Assembly (NCBI GenBank): GCA_020854775.1
Contig: JAHKLZ010000005.1
Location: 1-49,796, forward strand
Length of the DNA stretch: 49,796 bases
From: Candidatus Woesearchaeota archaeon
GTDB lineage: Archaea > Nanobdellota > Nanobdellia > Woesearchaeales > 21-14-0-10-32-9
Direction of reading: 5' to 3'
Each line of letters starts with the position of its first letter. Position 1 is the stretch's first letter. The translations under genes and the position numbers were made by a program. This document shows, piece after piece, positions 16,592 through 24,959 of the stretch. The notes below the pieces were generated by a model. It did no database searches and was not told the origin of the DNA. It worked only from the letters and a program-made list of their open reading frames with translations.

Positions 16592-19500
16592 ATGGAAAAA
16601 GATTCTGCACTATACGAAATATTTGATGGAAATACTGCTGCTGCAAAAATAGCATATCAATTCAGCGAAGTAGCAGCAATTTATCCTATAACTCCTTCTT
16701 CACCAATGGGTGAACTAATAGATTTATGGTCTTCCCAAAACAAAAAAAATCTTTTTGGAAAACCAGTTAAAGTTGCAGAGATGCAATCAGAAGCTGGAGC
16801 GGCAGGCGCCATCCATGGTTCATTAAGCGCGGGCGCGTTAACAACTACGTTCACAGCGTCTCAAGGATTACTATTAATGATGCCTAACATGTTCAAAATA
16901 GCAGGAGAACTCTTACCAGCAGTGTTTCACGTCGCGGCTCGTTCCCTAGCATATCAATCTTTATCTATTTTTGGTGATCATTCAGACGTAATGGCTGTTC
17001 GTGGAACAGGATTTGCGTTAATGGCCGCATCAAACATTCAAGAAGTTCAAGATTTAGCAGTCATCTCTCACTTATCTACTCTAGAAGCCAGTATTCCTTT
17101 TTTGAATTTTTTTGATGGATTTAGAACGTCTCACGAAATTCAAAAAATAAGAACTATTAATACTGAAACTCTTAAAGAAATGCTTCGTGAAGAACACGTT
17201 TTACGATTTAAAAAAAATGCTTTAAATCCTGATTCACCATACGCTAAAGTAGGCGCTGAGAATCCTGATGTTTATTTTCAAGGAAGAGAATCTTCTAATA
17301 AGCATTATGAGGTTCTTCCTAGCATTGTTAAAAAATACATGGTTGAATTCAAAGAGAAAACAAGCAGATCTTATTCCTTGGTTGAGTATCAAGGTCATCC
17401 TGAAGCCGAGAAATTAATAGTTGCGATGGGTTCTGCTACTGACACGATTAAAGAAACTGTTGATTATCTTAACAATAAAGGTGAACGAGTTGGTTTAATT
17501 AAAATAATCATGTATAGACCTTTTCCTTCTGAGGAATTACTTAATTTAATTCCTGAATCTGTTAAAAAAATAGCTGTTCTTGATAGAACTAAAGAATCAG
17601 GGTCTGTTGGTGAACCATTATACTTAGATGTTATTGCAACTCTTAAAGATAAAAATTTAAAGATTATTGGTGGTCGTTACGGCTTGTCATCTAAAGAGTT
17701 TACGCCTTCCATGGTGAAAGCTGTTTTTGATTTTCTTGATGAAGAGTGCAAGCATGATTTCACTGTGGGTATTAATGATGATTTAACTCATAAATCTTTG
17801 AAGGTGAAAGAACAAATTTTTACTGAGCCTGATTCAACTTTTAAGTGTAAATTTTGGGGTTATGGTTCTGATGGCACAGTTAGTGCTAATAAGAATTCTA
17901 TAAAGATTATTGGTGAAGCTACTGATTTGAATGTTCAAGCTTATTTTTCTTATGATTCTAAAAAAAGTGGTGGAGTCACCGTTTCGCATCTCCGTTTTGG
18001 TAAAGAAAAAATTAGGTCTCAATATTTATTAACTGAAGCTGATTTTATTGCGCTTCACAAACCTTCTTATATTGGCAGATACGATATTTTAGAAGGAATA
18101 CGCGATAATGGAACCTTTTTGATTAATTCTTCTTTGAAGCCTGAAGAAGTTTTTGAGAGTTTAACTAAGGACATGCAAGAAACTATTATTAGTAAGAACA
18201 TAAAGGTTTATGTTGTTGATGCGTCTGATATTGCTTACAAAGTAGGTCTTAGAAATAAGATTAACACAGTTATGCAGACTGCTTTTTTTAAGGTTACTAG
18301 TATTATTCCTGTTGATGAAGCTATTAAATTAATGAAGAAACACGTGGAGGACCAGTTTAAATCTAAGGGTAAAGAAATAGTTGATATGAATTTTCAGTGT
18401 ATTGATGAAACTCTTAATCACGTACACGAAGTTCCTATTGTTAAAACTGATAAATCCGCGTCTATGTTAAAGCTCATTCCTGATGGCGCTTCTAATTTTG
18501 AAAAAGGCATAGTTGAGCCCGTTATGCGTCAAAAAGGAGATTCTATTCCTGTTTCTTTAATGACTAATACAGGCGCGGTTCCTACTGGCACTACTAAGAT
18601 TGAGAAGAGAGGTGTTGCTTTAGAGATTCCTAGGTGGTTGCCTGAAAATTGTATTCAGTGTGGTCAATGTTCTTTTGTTTGTCCTCATGCAGCTATAAGG
18701 ATGAAGCAGATTCATCCTGATTCTTTAAAGAATGCTCCTAGTTCTTTTGAGGTTATTAAGTCTAATACTAAAAATAATAATGATCTTGATTTTAAGGTTC
18801 AGGTTTATCCTGAGGATTGTATTGGTTGTCGTGTCTGTGTTGATGCTTGTCCTGTTAAGAATAAGGCTTTAGAAATGATTCCTATTGAGGAAGACAGAAA
18901 AAAAGAAAATGTTAATCTTGATTTCTTTGAGTCTTTGCCTTATATTAGTGAAGGTACTGATTCTGCTACTATTAAAGGTTCTCAGTTCTTAAGGCCTTAT
19001 TTTGAGTTTTCTGGTGCTTGTGGTGGTTGTGGTGAAACTCCTTATGTTAAATTAGTAACTCAGTTGTTTGGTGATAGGATGATTATTGCTAATGCTACGG
19101 GTTGTTCTTCTATTTTTGGTGGTACTTTTCCCACTATTCCTTATTGTAAAGATGATGATGGTAGAGGTCCTGCGTGGGCTAATTCTTTGTTTGAGGATAA
19201 CGCGGAATATGGTTATGGTATGCGTTTAGCTGTTGATGAGAATCGTGAATCTTTAAGACTTTTGATTGAGCAATTACTTAATTCGGGAACTACTGCTGAA
19301 TTAAAGGATCAGTTTTCTAAGCTTTTAGGGTTGTGGCATGAAACTAATAATGAAGCTAAACAAGTTAGGGATAAAATTCTTGAATTAATGCCTGATGCTT
19401 TATCTAAGGTTTATGGTGAAAGCGAACCTATTCTTAAAAAGATTGATGAGTTAAAAACTTATTTGCTTGATAAGAGTGTTTGGATATTCGGAGGGGATGG

Positions 19501-20116
19501 TTGGGCTTATGATATTGGTTTTGGTGGATTAGATCATGTTTTGGCTCAGGGTAAAAATGTTAATGTTTTAGTTTTGGATACCGAGGTTTATTCTAATACT
19601 GGTGGTCAGGCTTCTAAAGCTACTCCTAGGGGTGCTACGGCTAAATTCGCTATGGCTGGTAAGTCTTTGCCGAAGAAGAATCTTGGTTTGATGCTTACTT
19701 CTTATGGTTATATTTATGTGGCTTCTGTTAATCTTGGTGCTAATAAGGCTCAGGTTCTTAAGGCTTTGAAGGAAGCTGAGGCTTATGATGGCCCTAGTAT
19801 CGTTATTGCGTATGCTCCTTGTATTGCTCATGGTTATAATATGTTTGATCGTGAGATTCATGCTAAGAACGCTGTTAGTAGCGGTTATTGGCCTTTGTAC
19901 AGGTTTAATCCTGGTAATGAGGGTGACGAGTTTTCGTGGGATGCTCCTCCTAAGTCTTTAGATTTTAATGAATTCTTGATGTCTGAAAACAGGTATAGGT
20001 CTTTGTTAAGTAGTCATCCTTTGAATGCTCAGAAATTATTTGATCAGGCTGAGAAGGATAATGTTTTAAGATTTGAGCGTTATAAAGCTTTAAAAAAATT
20101 TGACGGAGGGCAATAA
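16592..20116 (+). CDS. nifJ: Pyruvate:ferredoxin (flavodoxin) oxidoreductase, single chain
   Basis: 1174 residues, close to the usual ~1175 of fused PFOR. It oxidises pyruvate with CoA to acetyl-CoA and CO2, reducing ferredoxin. Domain order: alpha-like pyrimidine-binding domain (YPITPSSPMGE near 31; EAGAAGAIHGSLSAGAL), domain II, gamma domain (SGGVTVSHLRFG), a 2[4Fe-4S] ferredoxin module (CIQCGQCSFVCP, CIGCRVCVDACP), and the TPP-binding domain (SGACGGCGETPY, GDGWAYDIGFGGLDHVLAQG, NTGGQASKATPRGA). Single-chain PFOR is typical of anaerobic bacteria and protists; most archaea use four separate subunits, so transfer is likely. Probably leaderless. The first ~800 bases are less T-rich than the rest. 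A ferredoxin gene follows two bases later. Confidence 0.97.
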   Translation: MEKDSALYEIFDGNTAAAKIAYQFSEVAAIYPITPSSPMGELIDLWSSQNKKNLFGKPVKVAEMQSEAGAAGAIHGSLSAGALTTTFTASQGLLLMMPNMFKIAGELLPAVFHVAARSLAYQSLSIFGDHSDVMAVRGTGFALMAASNIQEVQDLAVISHLSTLEASIPFLNFFDGFRTSHEIQKIRTINTETLKEMLREEHVLRFKKNALNPDSPYAKVGAENPDVYFQGRESSNKHYEVLPSIVKKYMVEFKEKTSRSYSLVEYQGHPEAEKLIVAMGSATDTIKETVDYLNNKGERVGLIKIIMYRPFPSEELLNLIPESVKKIAVLDRTKESGSVGEPLYLDVIATLKDKNLKIIGGRYGLSSKEFTPSMVKAVFDFLDEECKHDFTVGINDDLTHKSLKVKEQIFTEPDSTFKCKFWGYGSDGTVSANKNSIKIIGEATDLNVQAYFSYDSKKSGGVTVSHLRFGKEKIRSQYLLTEADFIALHKPSYIGRYDILEGIRDNGTFLINSSLKPEEVFESLTKDMQETIISKNIKVYVVDASDIAYKVGLRNKINTVMQTAFFKVTSIIPVDEAIKLMKKHVEDQFKSKGKEIVDMNFQCIDETLNHVHEVPIVKTDKSASMLKLIPDGASNFEKGIVEPVMRQKGDSIPVSLMTNTGAVPTGTTKIEKRGVALEIPRWLPENCIQCGQCSFVCPHAAIRMKQIHPDSLKNAPSSFEVIKSNTKNNNDLDFKVQVYPEDCIGCRVCVDACPVKNKALEMIPIEEDRKKENVNLDFFESLPYISEGTDSATIKGSQFLRPYFEFSGACGGCGETPYVKLVTQLFGDRMIIANATGCSSIFGGTFPTIPYCKDDDGRGPAWANSLFEDNAEYGYGMRLAVDENRESLRLLIEQLLNSGTTAELKDQFSKLLGLWHETNNEAKQVRDKILELMPDALSKVYGESEPILKKIDELKTYLLDKSVWIFGGDGWAYDIGFGGLDHVLAQGKNVNVLVLDTEVYSNTGGQASKATPRGATAKFAMAGKSLPKKNLGLMLTSYGYIYVASVNLGANKAQVLKALKEAEAYDGPSIVIAYAPCIAHGYNMFDREIHAKNAVSSGYWPLYRFNPGNEGDEFSWDAPPKSLDFNEFLMSENRYRSLLSSHPLNAQKLFDQAEKDNVLRFERYKALKKFDGGQ

Positions 20117-20118
20117 AT

Positions 20119-20301
20119 ATGGTTAAGGTTAGTGTTGATTCTGATAAGTGTATTGGTTGTGGCGCTTGCGTGGATGCTTGTCCTTCTGGCGTGTTCGAAA
20201 TGAATAATGGAAAAGCAGTTGTTAAAAATGAAAATGCTTGTATTTCTTGTAAGTCTTGCGTTGATACTTGTCCTGCGGGTGCTATTTCTGTTAAAGATTA
20301 A
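20119..20301 (+). CDS. 2[4Fe-4S] ferredoxin
   Basis: 60 residues with two CxxCxxCxxxCP clusters (CIGCGACVDACP and CISCKSCVDTCP), the clostridial-type eight-iron ferredoxin. It starts two bases after the PFOR stop, with GGAGGG just upstream, so it is almost certainly the electron acceptor of PFOR and the carrier to the [FeFe] hydrogenase encoded at 43806-48033. Confidence 0.95.
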   Translation: MVKVSVDSDKCIGCGACVDACPSGVFEMNNGKAVVKNENACISCKSCVDTCPAGAISVKD

Positions 20302-20304
20302 TAA

Positions 20305-20332
20305 TTTTGTTTTTTTTTATTTATTTTTTTGT
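20305..20332 (+). terminator. T-rich terminator after ferredoxin
   Basis: A run of T tracts broken by single G or A bases directly after the ferredoxin stop and before the TATA box of the next operon. Archaeal termination commonly uses such U-rich tracts without a hairpin; general T-richness of this strand lowers confidence. Confidence 0.4.
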
Positions 20333-20341
20333 TTCATAAAA

Positions 20342-20352
20342 CTTATAAATAG
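20342..20352 (+). promoter_or_regulatory. TATA box of the S27e operon
   Basis: CTTATAAATAG about 80 bases before the S27e ATG, predicting a leader of roughly 50 bases that carries the GGAGG ribosome-binding site at 20414-20418. Confidence 0.55.
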
Positions 20353-20423
20353 ACTTGTTTTTCCTCTAATTAATTAATTATAGGTCAATACTATTGTTTA
20401 ATTTTGAGGTATTGGAGGAAAAA

Positions 20424-20603
20424 ATGATGAAGCAACCTGAATCTAAATTTATTAAAGTTAGATGTATTAAATGTAAGAATGAACAAGTTATTTTTGGAAA
20501 ATCTTCTTCTAAAGTTTCTTGTTTAGTTTGTGGTAAAGAACTTGGTTCGCCTACTGGTGGTAAAACTAAGGTTAAAGCAAGAGTTCTTGAAGTTTTGGAA
20601 TAA
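20424..20603 (+). CDS. rps27e: Ribosomal protein S27e
   Basis: 59 residues of the small-subunit zinc-ribbon protein S27e. Zinc ligands are CIKC and CLVC; the body KFIKVRCIKCKNEQVIFG and the ending GKTKVKARVLEVLE are diagnostic. An upstream in-frame ATG at 20394 would add ten residues that match nothing; 20424 follows GGAGG by five bases. Heads a classical archaeal cluster with aIF2 alpha and Nop10. Confidence 0.93.
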   Translation: MMKQPESKFIKVRCIKCKNEQVIFGKSSSKVSCLVCGKELGSPTGGKTKVKARVLEVLE

Positions 20604-20620
20604 TTAGGAGTTCGTAAATA

Positions 20621-21406
20621 ATGTTATTTAAGAAGACAGGGTTTCCTGAGGAAGGTGATTTAGTTTTTGCTACTGTGACGAGTGTTCAGTATAATTCTGT
20701 TTTTGTTAAGATTGAAGATTATAATCGTCAAGGTCTTATTCATATTTCTGAGGTTAGTCCTGGTAGGATTAGGAACATCAGGGATTATGTTAAAGAAGGT
20801 AAAATGGTTGTTTGTAAGGTTATTAAGATTGATGAATCTAAAGGTCATATTGATTTGTCTCTTCGTCGTGTTACTGAGATGCAGAAGCGTTCTAAGAATG
20901 ATGAGCGTAAGCAAGAGCAGAAAGCTGAGAATATTATTGAATTGTTGGCGTCTACGCTTAAGGAATCTGTTGATAAGGTTTACAAAGAAATTAGTGATGT
21001 TTTACTTCCTAAGTATGAAATGTTACAATATGCTTTTGAGGATGTGATTGAGAATGGTATTTCTCTTAAAAGTGTTGGTGTTCCTGATAAGTATGCTGAT
21101 AAATTAGAGGTTTTGGTTAAAGAGAAGATTAAACCTAAAAAAGTTACTATTTCTGGTACTTTGATGATTAAGAGTTATGAAGAGGAAGGTGCTGAATTTG
21201 TTAAGAATGCTTTGGTTAAAGCTCAGGGTGTTACTGATGAGCTTCTTATTAAGTGTTTGGGCGCTGGTAATTATTCTTTGGAGCTTCATGATAAGGATTA
21301 TAAGGGCGCGGAAGCTAAGTTAAAATTGGTTCTTGATTCTATTCATGACTCTATTAAAAGTAGTAAGTTGACCTCTTTTAGTTTTAAGAAGAAAGAGAAA
21401 GATTAA
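20621..21406 (+). CDS. Translation initiation factor 2 subunit alpha
   Basis: 261 residues. The N-terminal S1 domain (GDLVFATVTSVQYNSVFVKI ... GRIRNIRDYVKEGKMVVCKVIKID) is followed by a helical domain and a C-terminal alpha-beta domain, as in aIF2 alpha. With aIF2 gamma (48155) and a beta subunit not in this window it delivers initiator tRNA to the ribosome. TAATG overlap with Nop10 shows coupled translation. Confidence 0.94.
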   Translation: MLFKKTGFPEEGDLVFATVTSVQYNSVFVKIEDYNRQGLIHISEVSPGRIRNIRDYVKEGKMVVCKVIKIDESKGHIDLSLRRVTEMQKRSKNDERKQEQKAENIIELLASTLKESVDKVYKEISDVLLPKYEMLQYAFEDVIENGISLKSVGVPDKYADKLEVLVKEKIKPKKVTISGTLMIKSYEEEGAEFVKNALVKAQGVTDELLIKCLGAGNYSLELHDKDYKGAEAKLKLVLDSIHDSIKSSKLTSFSFKKKEKD

Positions 21407-21579
21407 TGATGCATATCCTTAAATGTGTTGTTTGTGGAAATTATTGTTTAGATAATGTTTGTAGTTGTGGGGCTAAGACTGAGCGGGTTGTTCCTCCTCG
21501 TTTTAGTCCTGATGATAAATATGCTAAGTATAGGAGGCAAGCTAAGCTTGAGTTAGAAAATGAAAAAGCAAATGGTTAA
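21406..21579 (+). CDS. nop10: H/ACA RNP component Nop10
   Basis: 57 residues, read directly from the DNA. The N-terminal zinc ribbon (CVVCGNYCLDNVCSCG) and the following motif TERVVPPRFSPDDKYAKYRR are the Nop10 signature; the protein supports Cbf5 in pseudouridylation of rRNA. ATG at 21406 overlaps the aIF2 alpha stop; a second ATG at 21409 is equally possible. Its end overlaps the PAC2 gene start by 20 bases. Too small for common gene-finder cut-offs. Confidence 0.93.
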   Translation: MMHILKCVVCGNYCLDNVCSCGAKTERVVPPRFSPDDKYAKYRRQAKLELENEKANG

Positions 21580-22345
21580 TGATTGGGAAATAACTGTTGT
21601 GAAGAAGGTTGCTTTGTCTAATCCTGTTCTTATTGAGGGTTTGCCTGGTATTGGTAATGTTGGTAAGATCGTTGTTGATTATTTGGTTGAGGAATTAGAT
21701 GCGGATAAAATAATGGTTTTTTTTAGTTATGATTTGCCTAATTCTGTTTTTGTTAATGAGGATAATTTGGTTGAGTTGCCTAAGATTGAGATGTATCATA
21801 AGAAGATTAATGGTAAGGATTTTTTGTTTTTAGCTGGTGATGTTCAGCCTTCTTCTGAGCGTGCTAGTTATGTTTTTTCTGAGTTAGTTCTTAATATTGT
21901 TGAGAAGCATGGTTGTAAAGAAATTATTACTCTTGGTGGTATTGGTTTGTCTGAGCCTCCTGAGAAGCCCGCTGTTTTTTGTGCAGGTAACAATGAGGTT
22001 TTTGTTAAGAAATTTTTGAGTAAGGGGGCTAAGAACAATGTTTATGGTTTAGTTGGACCTATTATTGGTTTGTCTGGTTTACTTGTTGGTATGAGTGCTA
22101 AGCGTAATATTAAATCTACTGCTTTGTTAGCTGAGACTTTTGGTCATCCTATGTACTTAGGTTTAAAAGGTGCTAGGTCTTCTATTAAGGTGCTTAATAA
22201 AGTATATGATTTTAAGGTTAGTCTTACTAGTTTGAATAGGGAAATTAGGCTCGTGGAGAAGGAAGAATTAGAATATGAAGAAGGTTCTACTTCTGCTTCT
22301 TTGCAGAAGATTAAGAAGCTTAAGGAAATTAATTATATTGGTTGA
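21560..22345 (+). CDS. PAC2 family protein (proteasome assembly chaperone-like)
   Basis: 261 residues of the archaeal PAC2/COG2047 family. The family opening NPVLIEGLPGIGNVGKI and the later GGIGL and YGLVGPIIGLSGLLVGMS are present. In eukaryotes PAC2 assists proteasome assembly; the archaeal role is not settled. It regularly follows Nop10 and aIF2 alpha in archaea. The start lies inside nop10; an alternative ATG at 21572 gives four fewer residues. Confidence 0.88.
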   Translation: MKKQMVNDWEITVVKKVALSNPVLIEGLPGIGNVGKIVVDYLVEELDADKIMVFFSYDLPNSVFVNEDNLVELPKIEMYHKKINGKDFLFLAGDVQPSSERASYVFSELVLNIVEKHGCKEIITLGGIGLSEPPEKPAVFCAGNNEVFVKKFLSKGAKNNVYGLVGPIIGLSGLLVGMSAKRNIKSTALLAETFGHPMYLGLKGARSSIKVLNKVYDFKVSLTSLNREIRLVEKEELEYEEGSTSASLQKIKKLKEINYIG

Positions 22346-22397
22346 TTCTTTTTTTTTTAGGAAATTTAATAAATTAGTTTGTTTCTTTATTTTTATT

Positions 22398-22751
22398 ATG
22401 ACTCTTTATTTTTCTAAGAATGGTAAGAAAGTATTTGTTACTAGTAATGTGGTTTTTAGAAGAAGTGTTTTTAGTAAGGGTTTTGGTTTAATGTTTCATT
22501 CTAAGATTATTGATGAGGCTCATCTTTTTTATTTTTGTAGTCCTAGAAGGGTTGCTTTGACTATGTTGTTTGTTTTTTTTCCTATTGATGTTGTTTTTTT
22601 AAAGAACAATGTTGTTGTTGAGTTAAAAAAGAATTTTAGGCCTTTTAGTAATTATATTTCTAGAGAAAAAGCTGATTTGGTCATTGAGTTGCCTTTGAAT
22701 TTTATTGATGATAAAAAAATAATTGTTGGTTCTAAGTTAGTTTTAGATTAA
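22398..22751 (+). CDS. DUF192 family protein
   Basis: 117 residues matching DUF192 (COG1430): the family landmarks GLMF, a central MLFVFFPIDVVFLKN segment in place of the usual M-x-F-x-F ... MKNT ... DIIF, and ADLVIELP near the end. Function is unknown in the family. The open frame reaches back to 22275 inside the PAC2 gene, but the ATG at 22398 gives a standard-length protein. Convergent with tfs. Confidence 0.75.
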   Translation: MTLYFSKNGKKVFVTSNVVFRRSVFSKGFGLMFHSKIIDEAHLFYFCSPRRVALTMLFVFFPIDVVFLKNNVVVELKKNFRPFSNYISREKADLVIELPLNFIDDKKIIVGSKLVLD

Positions 22752-22759
22752 TTTTTTTT

Positions 22760-23074
22760 TTAAGAATAATCTCTCCATGTATGGTTGCATTTTGTGCATT
22801 TGTAGAATTTGGTTTCTGGTTCGTCTCCTGCTCTTGTTTGTATCATCCAGAAGTATGCTTTTTTGTTTCCGCATTTTTCGCATTCCATGTCTATTTCTGG
22901 TAGTGTTTCTTTGTTTGCGTCTATTATTTCTATTTCTGTTTCTTTTGATTTTACTTCTTCTTTTACTTCTACGTTTCCTGTTTTTAGGATGTATCCGCAA
23001 CTACATCCTATGAAGGTTTTGTTTTTCTCTTTTTTTTGCGTTAGAATTGATCCGCACTTCGGGCAAAACATCAT
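22760..23074 (-). CDS. tfs: Transcription factor S (TFS/RpoM-like)
   Basis: 104 residues with two zinc ribbons: N-terminal CPKCGS ... CSCG and C-terminal CEKCGN ... CTKCNHTW. The catalytic acidic pair is in the loop QTRAGDEPETKFYKC, which reaches the polymerase active site and stimulates transcript cleavage as TFIIS does. ATG at 23074 or 23071. Confidence 0.93.
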   Translation of the reverse strand: MMFCPKCGSILTQKKEKNKTFIGCSCGYILKTGNVEVKEEVKSKETEIEIIDANKETLPEIDMECEKCGNKKAYFWMIQTRAGDEPETKFYKCTKCNHTWRDYS

Positions 23075-23113
23075 TGTTCATTGAAATTTCTGTGTATTTA
23101 AAAACCTTTTTGT

Positions 23114-23332
23114 TTAGAATCTTTTTATTCTAAACCATCTGAATCTTGTTTGTTTTGTTAGAAAATATATTCCTGTGCCTAGTAGCATTATTGCTAGTGT
23201 TATTTTTAGAAAGTGTAATATGTATGGTATTAGTAGTATTATTGCTATTAGTATTGCTATTATTCCTATTGCTTTGTGTATTATGTTGCTTTTGTCACGT
23301 TCTATTTTGAATGTTTGTATTTTGCTCATCAT
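23114..23332 (-). CDS. Small two-helix membrane protein, unknown
   Basis: 72 residues. A basic N-terminus is followed by two transmembrane helices (about 21-40 and 45-62) and an Arg-rich tail (RFRWFRIKRF). No family recognised. It follows the methionine aminopeptidase gene by 19 bases and is probably cotranscribed. Confidence 0.55.
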   Translation of the reverse strand: MMSKIQTFKIERDKSNIIHKAIGIIAILIAIILLIPYILHFLKITLAIMLLGTGIYFLTKQTRFRWFRIKRF

Positions 23333-23351
23333 TTTTTTGTTCTCCTTTTTT

Positions 23352-24236
23352 TTAGTCGAATTTTGTGTATATTATTGGTTCTTTTAATACTATTACTGAG
23401 TGTTCTGCTTGGCTTACTAATCCTTTATTTTTGTCAACTAGTGGAGGGTGTTCTCTTAGCATTCCTTGTTGTTTCATTTCTCTTAATGCGAATAGCGTTG
23501 TTGGTTTTCCAAATATTTTGTATAGATTAGTGGAGCAGAATGGTAGTCCTTTATATTTTTTTATTTCATTTAGTACTTTTCTTGAGTCAGGTCTTCTTAG
23601 TGGTTTTTCGTTTATTAGTGTGAATATTGTTGCATTTCCTGATTCGTATACTACTCCTGCGCCGTTTGTTGCGAATGGTTCTATCGCTATGATCATGCCT
23701 TCTTCTAGTACTGAGTCATTTTCTATTTTGATGTTTGGTATTGATGGTTTTGCGTGTATTTCGTATCTTTCTAAGCCGTGTCCTGATAAATTTATTATTG
23801 ATGAGAATCCTTTCTTTGTTATTACTTCTTGTATCTTTGCGCCTATTTCGCTTATTTTTATGCCTGGTTTTATTATTTTTAGTGCTTCGTTTAGTGCTTC
23901 TCTGCTTGCATCTACTAATTCTTTGTTGTTTCCTAAATCGTAGGTTATTGCGTTATCTGCTATGTATCCGTCTATGCTTACGCCTACGTCTAATTTGGCT
24001 AAGTCTCCTTCTTGAAATATGTATTCTTCGTCTGGGTAGAAATGTGCGGCTACGCTATTTAGTGATATTTGTGGTGGAAATGCAGGGAATCCTCCTTCTT
24101 TTATTATGTATTCTTCTATTTTTTGTAGAGCTGTAAGCATGTCTTTTCCTGGTTTTATTAGTTCTTTTCCTAGTTTTAGTGCTTGGTTAGCTATTCTTCC
24201 TGCTTCTTTGTATTTTTTTATTATTTCTTCATTCAT
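23352..24236 (-). CDS. map: Methionine aminopeptidase, type II
   Basis: 294 residues. Removes the initiator methionine from nascent proteins. The metal ligands can be read in order: His in VAAHFYP (substrate-binding), Asp in KLDVGV and IADNA, His in SGHGLERYEIH, Glu in AIEPFAT and Glu in SQAEHSVIV. The stretch FPAFPPQISLN is typical of archaeal type II enzymes, with their ~60-residue helical insert (about residues 200-260). Confidence 0.95.
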   Translation of the reverse strand: MNEEIIKKYKEAGRIANQALKLGKELIKPGKDMLTALQKIEEYIIKEGGFPAFPPQISLNSVAAHFYPDEEYIFQEGDLAKLDVGVSIDGYIADNAITYDLGNNKELVDASREALNEALKIIKPGIKISEIGAKIQEVITKKGFSSIINLSGHGLERYEIHAKPSIPNIKIENDSVLEEGMIIAIEPFATNGAGVVYESGNATIFTLINEKPLRRPDSRKVLNEIKKYKGLPFCSTNLYKIFGKPTTLFALREMKQQGMLREHPPLVDKNKGLVSQAEHSVIVLKEPIIYTKFD

Positions 24237-24276
24237 TATGTTTTTAGAATGTTTTTTTATTTATAAGTTTTTAGGC

Positions 24277-24462
24277 TTATACTAATATTGTTCCGTCTGA
24301 GGAGAAATCTAATTTTTTGAATAATGTGTATCCGCAATTATTGCATTTTTGTTTTTTGTAGCACGTGAAGTGTTCAAACTCTGGTTCCCATTTAGATTCG
24401 TGTTTTGTGTTGCAGTTAGGACAAAGTTCTTCTATGTGGTCTTCTAATGTTTTGTATATCAC
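24277..24462 (-). CDS. Small zinc-ribbon protein, unknown
   Basis: 61 residues with four or five cysteines arranged CPNC ... C(4)KCNNC, a zinc ribbon. The family is not recognised. Start is GTG at 24462 with AAGGGA about seven bases upstream; no ATG is available. Lies between L44e and methionine aminopeptidase on the same strand. Confidence 0.6.
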   Translation of the reverse strand: MIYKTLEDHIEELCPNCNTKHESKWEPEFEHFTCYKKQKCNNCGYTLFKKLDFSSDGTILV

Positions 24463-24498
24463 TAATTTCCCTTTTTTTTTAGATTAATAATCAGGTTT

Positions 24499-24816
24499 TT
24501 ATATTAGTTCTAGTTTTTTTACTCTTATTCCTGATTTTTGAACGCTTGTTTTTTTACAGTCAGGACAGGTGTATCTTAGGTCTGTTTTCTTTGTTGTTTT
24601 TTTTCCTGTGCTTTTCCAATTTTTTATTGGTGGTTTTGAGAATTTTCCTTGATTTCCTGCGCCTCTTCTTAGGCCTCTGTCTAGTAATCTTCTTAATCCG
24701 AATCTTGATAGTGGATTTGCTTTGCTTCTTCCTCTGTTTTTTGATTCTGCGACTTTGTGTTCTGTGTGTTTTTTACATTTGGAACAGTATCGCTTCATTA
24801 CTTTTGGCTTTTTCAT
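24499..24816 (-). CDS. rpl44e: Ribosomal protein L44e
   Basis: 105 residues, slightly above the usual ~95. Zinc ligands in YCSKCKKHTEHKV and YTCPDCKKTS, and the basic middle NPLSRFGLRRLLDRG belong to L44e. A start at the second Met (24798) would give MKRYCSKC, which is nearer the family norm. In many archaea L44e directly precedes S27e; here it is 4 kb away on the other strand, a rearrangement. Confidence 0.92.
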   Translation of the reverse strand: MKKPKVMKRYCSKCKKHTEHKVAESKNRGRSKANPLSRFGLRRLLDRGLRRGAGNQGKFSKPPIKNWKSTGKKTTKKTDLRYTCPDCKKTSVQKSGIRVKKLELI

Positions 24817-24929
24817 GGTTTCTCAGAAATTATGTTTGATTTATAAACCTTTTGGGTTGGTTGTTTTTTTGTTTTGTTTTGTTTTTGTAATCACCAAAAA
24901 AATCGATTATTTACTAATTAATAGTAACA

Positions 24930-24939
24930 TTTATATATT
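24930..24939 (+). promoter_or_regulatory. TATA box for kinase/dCMP deaminase gene
   Basis: TTTATATATT centred about 26 bases upstream of the ATG at 24960, predicting a leaderless transcript. A palindrome with TTACTA/TAGTAA arms lies directly before it at about 24911-24927. Confidence 0.6.
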
Positions 24940-24959
24940 TGTTTTGGTTAACTTGTTTT

